A stretch of DNA of 64,000 nt from contig NZ_JADJNN010000001.1 in NCBI RefSeq assembly GCF_016714285.1, positions 496,001-560,000 of the forward strand. The letters are read 5' to 3'. A program made the position numbers and the translations under genes. Below are positions 8,866 to 15,782 of the stretch, one piece after another. The stretch comes from Nannocystis sp. Its GTDB lineage: Bacteria; Myxococcota_A; Polyangia; Nannocystales; Nannocystaceae. Numbering within the stretch: position 1 is the first letter of the stretch; every line of letters starts with the position of its first letter. The notes beneath the pieces are model-generated. The model searched no databases. It was not told the origin of the DNA and worked only from the letters and a program-made list of their open reading frames with translations.

Positions 8866-9025
8866 CGACCTGGCCGAAGGGCCAGCTACGACCTGGCCGA
8901 AGGGCCAGCTACGACCTGGCCGAAGGGCCAGCTGCGACCTGGCCGAAGGGCCAGCTGCGACCTGGCCGAAGGGCCAGCTTCGAGCTGTCGCGCGGCCAGC
9001 CTCGACCTGGCCGAAGGGCCAGCCT
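8866..9025. repeat. 23-bp tandem array of palindromic elements
   Basis: Seven direct copies of a 23-bp unit, each containing the perfect hairpin CTGGCCGAAGGGCCAG. The sixth unit (8981-9002) is degenerate and 22 bp long. The array lies between convergent genes (8849 and 9043). Units abut without spacers, so it is not a CRISPR array. Seven strong hairpins here could stop transcription from both sides. Confidence 0.9.
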
Positions 9026-9042
9026 GCGCCAGAGCGAACCGA

Positions 9043-9996
9043 TCAGCGGGGACGGCGGTGGACCATGGTGCGGGCGCCGGCGGCGAAGCGCACGCTGATC
9101 TTGCCGGGGTCGGGCAGGGCCTCGACGCGGCCGCGGCCGAAGCTCGGGTGCTCGAGCACGTCGCCGACGACGTAGTCGGCGCTGGGGCTGTAGCTGTGAA
9201 TGGTTGCGGCGCCGGCGACGGCGCTGGCGTGCGCGTCGTCGGCGGCGATCTCGTTCGCGGCCCGGCGCCAGGGCACCGTCCAGCGCGGGGCGGCGCGGTC
9301 GATCATGCGGCGCAGCGGCCCGTCTTCGCGGTCCCAGGTGGCGCGGACCATGCCGCGGATCTCGGCGGCGGAGGGCTGTCCGAGGTCCTCGCTGCGGATC
9401 GGCGTGAGGCCGCCGCGGGCCCGGGCATAGGCGAGGACGGCGGCGTGACGCGCGAGCTGCGGGCGGGCGCTGGCCGGGAGATCGGCGAAGTGACGCTGAC
9501 CCGCGCCGCCGCGGGCGAACCATGCGTCGGCGTCCTGGACTGCGCGCGGGGCCCCGGCGATCGCGTCGACCACCCGCTCGAGGACGATGCAGGCGGCCAC
9601 CGGGGCGCCGTCGATCGTCAGCTGCACGCGGTTGTAAACCGTCTCGGCGCCGTGGCCGAGGATGCGCTCGACCGCCGTGCGACCCGTCCGCGAGCTCGCG
9701 CTCCCGAGATCCTCCGGCCAGCTGCTGACGAGGGCGCCGCGCTGCAGCAGCGACTCGAGGCGCTCGCCGATGAATCGCGTCTCCGGCGTGATGTCGGCGG
9801 GCGCCAGCTCGATGCCGCCGTAGCGGTCGTAGCAGCCGCGCACCGGCGGGGTCCACGGCTGCCAGATCGTCGCCGCTTCCGGGTCGCTGGCGAGGACCGG
9901 CTCGAGGAGGAACATCGAGATACCGACACGGCCGTCGGCCGGGCGCCAGCCGGTCGGCAGCCCGCTCACACCGCAACGCAGATCGAACACGCCCAC
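9043..9996 (-). CDS. Unknown protein with SH3-like C-terminal segment
   Basis: A 317-residue cytoplasmic protein starting at GTG 9996; not recognised as a whole. The last 40 residues (DVLEHPSFGRGRVEALPDPGKISVRFAAGARTMVHR) resemble the small barrel found at the end of UvrD-type helicases and in CarD/TRCF-like domains. That segment usually binds nucleic acid or RNA polymerase. The N-terminal half has hydrophobic strands (VQLTIDGAPVAACIVLERVVDAIAG) and no signal peptide. It is convergent with the TPR gene across the 23-bp array and lies just downstream of the MFS gene on the opposite orientation of the P450. Confidence 0.6.
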   Translation of the reverse strand: MGVFDLRCGVSGLPTGWRPADGRVGISMFLLEPVLASDPEAATIWQPWTPPVRGCYDRYGGIELAPADITPETRFIGERLESLLQRGALVSSWPEDLGSASSRTGRTAVERILGHGAETVYNRVQLTIDGAPVAACIVLERVVDAIAGAPRAVQDADAWFARGGAGQRHFADLPASARPQLARHAAVLAYARARGGLTPIRSEDLGQPSAAEIRGMVRATWDREDGPLRRMIDRAAPRWTVPWRRAANEIAADDAHASAVAGAATIHSYSPSADYVVGDVLEHPSFGRGRVEALPDPGKISVRFAAGARTMVHRRPR

Positions 9997-10027
9997 GCGC
10001 GAGGTGTGGCGCGGACCGGGAGATCTG

Positions 10028-11299
10028 TCAAGCGGTTTGGCCTGGCCGATCGGACAGGTCAGCGCCAGCCCGGGCGACGTCGTGCTTGGCGGTGCGGGCC
10101 GCGACGAAGCAGCACGAGGCGGCGAGCACGAGCACGCCGACGAAGCGCACGAAGGTCTCGCCGGTGCTGCCGATCAGCTCAGCGGCGGCGCCGAAGGCCG
10201 GTGGCGCCGCCATGTCGCCGAGGAAGTGGAGGATGAAGACGGCGAGCGCGTAGGCCATGGCGCGCTGATCGGGGCGGACGACGTTGGCGATCTGGGTGTT
10301 GACCGCCGGCATGCACAGGAACAGGCAGGTCGCGCCGACCAGCAGGGCGGCGAGGATCGCCCCGGGTGCGCGCACGCTGAAGCCGATGATGAGGCTCGGC
10401 AGGGCGATGGTGTAGGCGCAGCCGGCGAGCAGCGCGTAGGCGCCGCGGGTGCGCCGGGCCAGGCGGTCGCCGAGCAGCCCGGCGAGCACGCTGCCGACGA
10501 CGCCGCCGACCAGGCCGATGACGCCGAGGTAGGTGGTCGCCTCGACCTTGGTCATGCCGCGCTCCTGCTCGAGGAAGGCGATGCCGAAGTGCAGCAGCGG
10601 GACCAGGATCATCACCGCGAAGGCCTGGGCGAGGATGATCAGCATCAGGGTGCGGTTCTTGATCAGCTCGCGGTAGGGCGCGAGGCCGCCGTGCCTGGTG
10701 CCCGGCGGGGCCGCTGCGCGCGGCGGCTCGGGCAGGAAGAGGATCAGCAGCGCGACCAGGAGGCCCGGCGCGCCGGCGACGAGGAAGGCGTTGCGCCAGC
10801 CGCCGAAGTGCTCTGTGACCACGCCGCCGACGATGTAGCCGGCGGTGCCTCCGAGCGGCACGCCGAGGTAGAACAGCGACAGCGCCCGCCCGCGCACGTC
10901 GGCGGAGCACAGGTCGACGACCAGGGTCGGGCCGATCACGAGGCAGCCGGCCTCACCGACGCCGATCAGGAAGCGCGAGATGTAGAGCTCCAGCTTGGTG
11001 TCGGCGAGCCCGGAGCCGAGCGTGGCCAGCGACCACACCAGCACGCAGGCGGCGAAGATGACGTTCCTTCGCCAGCGCACCGCGGCGTAGCCGACCAGCG
11101 GCGCGAACACCATGTAGCCGATCGTGAAGGCCGACCACAGGGTGCCGAACTCGGGCTTCGACATGGCGAAGGCGGGCCGGATCTCGCTCTCGAGGGCGCT
11201 GACCACCTGGCGATCGAGGTAGTTGAGGAAGTTGGCGAAGCAGATGACACCGAGCGCAAACGCGAGGTGGCTGCGGGAGAAGGTCGGTCGGTCAGCCAT
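10028..11299 (-). CDS. MFS transporter, Spinster-like
   Basis: About 423 residues with 12 predicted membrane helices, starting at ATG 11299 (MADRPTFSRS). The first helix FLNYLDRQVVSAL and the loop GYMVFAPLVGYAAVRWRRN match the Spinster (Spns-like) branch of the major facilitator superfamily, proposed to move lipids or lipid-like anions. A second conserved segment, RFLIGVGEAGCLVIGPTLV, agrees. Its promoter region is shared with the divergent cytochrome P450, so transporter and P450 may handle the same hydrophobic molecule (inference). The C-terminal codons run through a palindromic element (10041-10058), so the protein ends with a peptide (DLSDRPGQTA) supplied by the repeat. Confidence 0.85.
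   Translation of the reverse strand: MADRPTFSRSHLAFALGVICFANFLNYLDRQVVSALESEIRPAFAMSKPEFGTLWSAFTIGYMVFAPLVGYAAVRWRRNVIFAACVLVWSLATLGSGLADTKLELYISRFLIGVGEAGCLVIGPTLVVDLCSADVRGRALSLFYLGVPLGGTAGYIVGGVVTEHFGGWRNAFLVAGAPGLLVALLILFLPEPPRAAAPPGTRHGGLAPYRELIKNRTLMLIILAQAFAVMILVPLLHFGIAFLEQERGMTKVEATTYLGVIGLVGGVVGSVLAGLLGDRLARRTRGAYALLAGCAYTIALPSLIIGFSVRAPGAILAALLVGATCLFLCMPAVNTQIANVVRPDQRAMAYALAVFILHFLGDMAAPPAFGAAAELIGSTGETFVRFVGVLVLAASCCFVAARTAKHDVARAGADLSDRPGQTA
10041..10058. repeat. Palindromic element at the 3' end of the MFS gene
   Basis: CCTGGCCGATCGGACAGG: a hybrid with a G-type left arm and T-type right arm, translated as the last residues of the transporter. Confidence 0.75.
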
Positions 11300-11343
11300 C
11301 CGGAGGGGCCCGAGGATACAAATTCGCCGGGCTTGCTCCGGCG

Positions 11344-11357
11344 TGAAACATGTTCTA
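11344..11357. promoter_or_regulatory. Candidate TetR-type operator between MFS and P450 genes
   Basis: TGAAACATGTTCTA fits the pattern TnnAACnnGTTnnA described for the KstR operator of actinobacterial sterol catabolism. It sits in the 68-bp divergent promoter region, 11 bp upstream of the P450 ATG. A TetR-family gene follows the P450 and is the obvious candidate to bind here (inference). Confidence 0.5.
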
Positions 11358-11367
11358 GTTTCGCGGA

Positions 11368-12741
11368 ATGACGGCACAGACGCAGCGCGTGAGCGTGGGT
11401 CGAACGATCCCGGGCCCGCGCTCCTGGCCGCTGGTGGGGCACGGGTTGTCGGTGCTGCGTCACGGGATCTTCCCGGTGTTGGAGCGCAGCTGGCGGCGTC
11501 ACGGCGACATGTTTCGCCTGGATCTCGGACCCAAGCGGATCGTCGTGATCGTCCACCCCGACGAGGTAGAGCGGGTGCTGATCAGCGATCGCGACAGCTA
11601 CTACAAGGGCGCGTCGTACGACTTCTTCCGCGTGCTGGTCGGCGACGGGATGGTCACCAACGAGGGCGAGACGTGGCGGGCGCGGCGACGCGTGGCCCAG
11701 CCGAGCTTCAACAAGGGCGTCGTCGCGGCGCTGGCCGGCAAGATGACGGCGGCGACGGAGACGATGCTCGGCGCGTGGGCGGCGAAGCTGGAGGTCGGCG
11801 CGGAGTTCGACATCTACGAGGAGCTGCTGGCGCTGACGATGTGGATCATCGGCGACACGCTGTTCGGCCTCGACCTGCGCGGGTCGATCGATCGCTCCGC
11901 GGAGGCCTTCACGGTGGCGCTCGAGCAGCTGTCGGTGCGTGGCAACGAGATGGTGCGCCTGCCGCTGCACTGGCCGACGCCGGGCAATCGCAAGCTGCGG
12001 CGGGCGCTGGCCACCCTCGACGAGACGGTCCACGCGATCATCCGCGGGCGCCGCGAGAGCGGCGAGCGGCCGCCCGATCTGCTGAGCGCGCTGCTGGCCG
12101 GCCACGACGAGCACGGCCAGCCGCTGGGCGATCGGGCGCTGCGCGACGAGGTGATCACCTTCTTCCTCGCGGGCCACGAGACGACCGCGCTGGCGCTGTC
12201 GTGGACGTGGTTCATGCTGGCGACCCACCCGCAGATCCAGGCGCAGCTGTTCGCCGAGGTCGACGCGGTGCTGTGCGGGCGCACGCCGACGGCCGACGAC
12301 CTCGCGCGCATGCCGTACACGCGGATGGTGCTGCACGAGGCGCTGCGCCTGTACGCGCCGACGTGGAGCGGGGCGCGTGATGTGCTGAGGCGGACCGAGC
12401 TCGGCGGTCACGCGGTCGAGCCCGGCGAGGTCGTGATGTACCTGCCGTACTTCACCCACCGTCACCCCGAGTTCTGGGACGCGCCGGAGCAGGTCCGGCC
12501 CGAGCGGTTCACGCCGGAGGCGATGCAGACGCGGCACAAGGGCGCCTACCTGCCGTTCAGCGCCGGGCCGCGGATGTGCATCGGCAACCACTTCTCGCTG
12601 ATGGAGGGCGCGCTGATCCTGGCGATGATCGCCCAGCGCTACCGCTTCAGCCTGAGCCCGCGGGCCCGCGTGGAGCCGCAGTTTCAGATCACGATGCGCC
12701 CGAAGTACGGCGTTCTGCTGCGCGTCGATGCGCGACGGTGA
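11368..12741 (+). CDS. Cytochrome P450 monooxygenase
   Basis: This 457-residue protein has all core P450 signatures: I-helix oxygen-activation motif AGHETT near residue 268, K-helix ExxR (EALR), the PERF region (VRPERFTPE), and the haem loop FSAGPRMCIG with Cys404 as thiolate ligand. It lacks an N-terminal membrane anchor, so it is probably soluble. The HPEFWDAPEQVRPERF and LAGHETTALALSWTW segments are close to CYP102/CYP110-like bacterial enzymes acting on fatty-acid or terpenoid substrates, though the substrate cannot be assigned. Electron-transfer partners are not adjacent. The gene diverges from an MFS transporter, and its stop (TGA 12739-12741) overlaps a possible upstream GTG start of the following TetR gene. 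Confidence 0.93.
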   Translation: MTAQTQRVSVGRTIPGPRSWPLVGHGLSVLRHGIFPVLERSWRRHGDMFRLDLGPKRIVVIVHPDEVERVLISDRDSYYKGASYDFFRVLVGDGMVTNEGETWRARRRVAQPSFNKGVVAALAGKMTAATETMLGAWAAKLEVGAEFDIYEELLALTMWIIGDTLFGLDLRGSIDRSAEAFTVALEQLSVRGNEMVRLPLHWPTPGNRKLRRALATLDETVHAIIRGRRESGERPPDLLSALLAGHDEHGQPLGDRALRDEVITFFLAGHETTALALSWTWFMLATHPQIQAQLFAEVDAVLCGRTPTADDLARMPYTRMVLHEALRLYAPTWSGARDVLRRTELGGHAVEPGEVVMYLPYFTHRHPEFWDAPEQVRPERFTPEAMQTRHKGAYLPFSAGPRMCIGNHFSLMEGALILAMIAQRYRFSLSPRARVEPQFQITMRPKYGVLLRVDARR

Positions 12742-12794
12742 CGGATCGGGCGGCGGCGTTGACCGCGGCGGGCCCGGGCCGGTACACCCATGGC

Positions 12795-13895
12795 GTGGCC
12801 GACGACACACCCGCCGGGGCGCTGCTCCGCGACGAGCGGACGCGGCGGATCCTCGACGCGGCGGTCCAGCTGGCCGAGGCGGGGGGCTTCGCGGCGGTGC
12901 GCCTGCGCGACGTGGCCCAGACCTCGGGGGTCGCGCTCGGCACGGTGTACAAGCGCTTCCGCAGCAAGGAGGACCTGCTGCTCGGCGTGCTCACCGAGGA
13001 GCTGCACGAGCTGCGGGCCCAGATCGGCGAGGCGCCGGTGCGCGGGCCGACGCCGCTGCTGCGGGTGATCGGGTTCTTCGCGTTCCTCACCGACTTCCTG
13101 TGTCGGCGCCCCAACCTGGCGCGGGCGGTGGTCCGATCGGCGGCCTCGGGCGAGCAGGCGCTGAGCGAGCGGCTGGCCCGCTTCCACGCCAAGCTGTTCG
13201 AGCTGAGCTTCGCGGCGTGGCAAGGCGGGGCCCACCGGGCGCCGACGGCGGGTGAGTCGGTGATGCTCTCGGCGCTGCAGCAGGTGTGGTTCTCGGCGCT
13301 GTGCGGCTGGGCCGGGAGCCTGTACGACCACGATGAGGTGGTTCGCCAGGTGGCCGCGGCGGCGCGGCTGATGACCCACGGGGTCGTGCACATGCCGGCC
13401 GAGGCGGTCGTGTTCGCGGCGCCGCTGCGGGTGGTGCGAGTCGCGGATCGCAGCGGGGTCGGGACGATCGCGCTGCCGCGGGAGCTGGTGGCGATCGAGT
13501 TGGTGGCGGCGGCGACTTGCGACGGGCTGGCGGCGCTGCTGGTCCGCGATGACGTCGACGTGCTGCAGCTCGCGGGTCCGGTCGACGCGGGCGCGCTGCC
13601 GACGGGGCTCGCGGCGCCTTCGGGGCGGCCGCGGATCGTGGTGCTGCATGGCTGCTTCTCGGTCGCGCTGGCGGAGCGGCTGGCGGCGAGCGTGGATGTC
13701 GTGCTCGGCGCGGGGCCGGAGCTGGCGGCGGCGCTGATGGATCGGGCCGCGGAGGCGCTGTATGTCGCGCTGGTTCGCGGCGCGTCGCTGCAGGAGGCGC
13801 ACGCGGAGGCCCGCGCGGCGATCGGCGAGCACGCGCATCACTTCGAGCTCAAGGCGCGCGACGGGGCCGAGCTGCGCGCGCTGTCGCTGCGCTGA
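12795..13895 (+). CDS. TetR-family regulator fused to a CHAT-like (caspase-fold) C-terminal domain
   Basis: About 366 residues from GTG 12795; a GTG at 12738, overlapping the P450 stop, is also possible. Residues ~15-65 are a TetR helix-turn-helix (RILDAAVQLAEAGGF, then SGVALGTVYKRFRSKEDLL), followed by a helical ligand domain to about 195. The last ~165 residues are unlike any TetR domain. They follow CHAT order: LPRELVAIEL, DVDVLQLAGPVDAGAL where CHAT has a His-Gly-His segment, then PRIVVLHGCFSVALAERL with Cys287 at the nucleophile position. The closing block is MDRAAEALYVALVRGASLQEAHAEAR. The catalytic His region (GHG) reads GPV, so the domain may be inactive. It probably regulates the P450/MFS pair (inference). 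The CHAT assignment is from motif pattern only. Confidence 0.75.
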   Translation: MADDTPAGALLRDERTRRILDAAVQLAEAGGFAAVRLRDVAQTSGVALGTVYKRFRSKEDLLLGVLTEELHELRAQIGEAPVRGPTPLLRVIGFFAFLTDFLCRRPNLARAVVRSAASGEQALSERLARFHAKLFELSFAAWQGGAHRAPTAGESVMLSALQQVWFSALCGWAGSLYDHDEVVRQVAAAARLMTHGVVHMPAEAVVFAAPLRVVRVADRSGVGTIALPRELVAIELVAAATCDGLAALLVRDDVDVLQLAGPVDAGALPTGLAAPSGRPRIVVLHGCFSVALAERLAASVDVVLGAGPELAAALMDRAAEALYVALVRGASLQEAHAEARAAIGEHAHHFELKARDGAELRALSLR

Positions 13896-13940
13896 GCGGC
13901 GCGCGACGGGGCCGAGCTGCGCGCGCTGTCGCTGCGGTGT
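13853..13940. repeat. Tandem echo of the 3' end of the TetR-CHAT gene
   Basis: The last 14-15 codons (RDGAELRALSLR, stop at 13895) repeat with a 45-bp period at 13898-13940. The copy is nearly identical, but the equivalent of the stop codon has become TGT. It lies between convergent genes. Confidence 0.85.
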
Positions 13941-13994
13941 AAACCGGCAGCGCTATGGCCCGGCGCGTTGCGGGGTCGAGCCCGTGGGCGGCGC

Positions 13995-14753
13995 TCAGAA
14001 GCGGTACGAGAGGTTCAGCGTGCCGCCGCCGCGGCGCGGGGCGCTCTGCAGGTGGACGCCGCGGCCGAGGTGCAGGCCGGCTTGCTGCTGACCGGCGCGC
14101 TGACGCCGGCCGTCGCGGACCCACAGGGTGGCGCCGGCGATGCCGAGCGCGAGGCCGGCGCTCTGGGCCAGGAAGGAGAACACGCCGGCGAGGGTGCCAG
14201 TCGCGGTGCTGTCGGACCCGTCGCCACGAAGGTCGCGGATGCCGATCAGCGGGCCGACCACCGGGACGAAGAGGACCAGGCCGGCGCGATGACAGCCGGT
14301 GCCGCCGACGACGTCGTCGCAGACCCTGCCGTTGGCGTCGTAGATCGCGGCGCCGATCAGCGCGGTGGTCAGGTAGGAGGCGCCGAAGATGGTCCAGCCG
14401 GCGATCATCATGCCCTTGCCGCGGCGACGCGGCGGCGGCTGGTAGGGCTGGCTCTGGGCGGGGTAGGGCTGCGGCTGGGCGTAGGGCTGCGGGTCGCCGT
14501 AGGGCTGCGGCGCGGGCTGCCCCTGGGGCTGCCCGTAGGGCTGCGGCGCGGGCTGCCCCTGGGGCTGCCCCTGGGGCTGCCCGTAGGGTTGCGGGGCCGG
14601 GGTGGCGACCGGCGCGGGGGCGGGCTCGCCGGGGGCGGCGTAGCCGGGCGCCGCGACGATGCGCACGGAGCTGGCGTAGGGGCTGGCGTGGGCCGTGCTG
14701 GCGCACAGGCTGAGGGCGACGAGGGCGGACAGGGAGATGCGCACTTTGGGCAT
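13995..14753 (-). CDS. Exported Gln/Pro/Tyr-rich protein with membrane segments (paralogue 1)
   Basis: 252 residues from ATG 14753. There is a signal peptide (KVRISLSALVALSLCASTAHA-SPY). Next come about 70 residues of PQPYGQ-type repeats, the arginine-rich RRRGKG, and hydrophobic stretches (MMIAGWTIFGASYLTTALIGAAIYD, AGLVLFVPVVGPLIGI, LAQSAGLALGIAGATLWV). It ends GGTLNLSYRF, a terminal aromatic strand often seen in outer-membrane proteins. It is about the same design as the gene just upstream (14773-15468), a clear tandem duplication. Two cysteines (CDDVVGGTGC) are shared in position with the paralogue's CEDPARC. Function unknown; the proline/tyrosine repeats may cross or bind the cell wall (inference). 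Confidence 0.75.
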   Translation of the reverse strand: MPKVRISLSALVALSLCASTAHASPYASSVRIVAAPGYAAPGEPAPAPVATPAPQPYGQPQGQPQGQPAPQPYGQPQGQPAPQPYGDPQPYAQPQPYPAQSQPYQPPPRRRGKGMMIAGWTIFGASYLTTALIGAAIYDANGRVCDDVVGGTGCHRAGLVLFVPVVGPLIGIRDLRGDGSDSTATGTLAGVFSFLAQSAGLALGIAGATLWVRDGRRQRAGQQQAGLHLGRGVHLQSAPRRGGGTLNLSYRF

Positions 14754-14772
14754 GGGGGAGCTCCGGGGACGA

Positions 14773-15468
14773 TCAGAAGCGGTAGCTGAGGCCGACCATC
14801 GCGCCACCGCGGGTGCTCGGGCTGGCGTTGATGCGGAGGCCGCGACGGGTGAGGCGCAGGCCGTCATGGTTGAGCACCATCTGTTGCTGCTGACGGCGGT
14901 CGGCGGCGAACTGGGCGGTGCCGGCGATGCCCATGATCAGGCCCGCGGTCTGGAAGACGCCGCTGAGGCCGAGGAAGATCGAGCCGGTGGCGGTGTTGCT
15001 GGGGCCGATGGCCATGAAGGGGCCGGCGACGGGGATCATCATGTAGTAGCCGAGGCGCTGGCAGCGGGCCGGATCTTCGCAGATGGTCTTGCTGTCGGAG
15101 ATGACGGCGCCGACCAGCGCGGTGAACAGCCAGGAGGCGCCGAGCATGGTCCAGCCGCCGATCATCAGGCCCTTGCGCGGGCTGCGGGGGGGCGGCGCCA
15201 TGGGGGCGGGCCCCGGCGCGTAGGGCTGCGGCTCGGCGTAGTAGGGTTGCGGCGCGGGGTAGGGCTGCGGGGCCGGGTAGGGCTGGGCCACGGGCGTGGG
15301 CCCGGGTGCCGGCGCCGGCGCGACCTCGGTGGCTGCTGGCTCCTGGGACATGCTCCGAAGGACATGTCCGTAAGGACTGGCGGCCGCGGGGGCGGCGATG
15401 CTGAGCGCCAGCGCGGAGGCCAGGACGGACGTGAGCACGGCGGGGATCGGGCGGCGTAGCTTCGACAT
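14773..15468 (-). CDS. Exported Gln/Pro/Tyr-rich protein with membrane segments (paralogue 2)
   Basis: 231 residues from ATG 15468. The signal peptide (RRPIPAVLTSVLASALALSIAAPAAA-SPYG) is followed by VAQPYPAPQPYPAPQPYY-like repeats. The same hydrophobic core as paralogue 1 follows: GLMIGGWTMLGASWLFTALVGAVI, LGYYMMIPVAGPFMAIG and TAGLIMGIAGTAQF. It also ends GAMVGLSYRF. A palindromic element (15345-15369) is translated shortly after the signal peptide. The 3' end is only 19 bp from the start of paralogue 1, so both are likely on one transcript. Function unknown. Confidence 0.75.
   Translation of the reverse strand: MSKLRRPIPAVLTSVLASALALSIAAPAAASPYGHVLRSMSQEPAATEVAPAPAPGPTPVAQPYPAPQPYPAPQPYYAEPQPYAPGPAPMAPPPRSPRKGLMIGGWTMLGASWLFTALVGAVISDSKTICEDPARCQRLGYYMMIPVAGPFMAIGPSNTATGSIFLGLSGVFQTAGLIMGIAGTAQFAADRRQQQQMVLNHDGLRLTRRGLRINASPSTRGGAMVGLSYRF
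15345..15369. repeat. Palindromic element after the signal peptide of paralogue 2
   Basis: GGGACATG followed by CTCCGAA and GGACATGTCC: two CATG-type half-sites in tandem, read in frame in the region coding for the first residues of the mature protein. Confidence 0.6.
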
Positions 15469-15638
15469 GGCTGGTTTCTCCGGGGCTGCTGGCAGCGGCA
15501 GCGCGTGGTGCCTCAGGATGCACCGCGCCGCCACGGCCGTCCAGACGCGGGCGATCGGGGTCACACGCGGTGGTCGGAGCCGGCGTTTGGCCCAGTCCGT
15601 GGGCCCAGAAGGCCACGGATCACGGCGCGGCTGTGGTC

Positions 15639-15782
15639 GCCTCGGCCGACCTCGCGGGGCAGCCAGATCTCGATGTCAGAGCGGGTGCCTCGGCCGACCT
15701 CGCGGGGGAGCCAGACCTCGATGTCGGCGAGGGCGCCTCAGCTGAGCTCGCGCGGCAGCCAGACCTCGATGTCTGCGCCGCC
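15639..15782. repeat. 48-bp tandem echo of the histidine-kinase 3' end
   Basis: Three 48-bp units at 15639, 15687 and 15735. The third encodes the real end of the kinase (DIEVWLPRELS, stop 15738-15740), and the other two are copies beyond the stop. The copies still encode DIE(I/V)WLPREV-like peptides in the same frame spacing (16 codons). Confidence 0.85.

Noticed and set aside
8866..9025. CRISPR array
   Set aside because: Units of 23 bp abut directly with no spacers, and each is a perfect hairpin; no cas genes are present.
12576..12794. Longer N-terminus for the TetR-CHAT protein
   Set aside because: It would overlap most of the P450 haem-loop coding region in another frame; the HTH starts shortly after GTG 12795.
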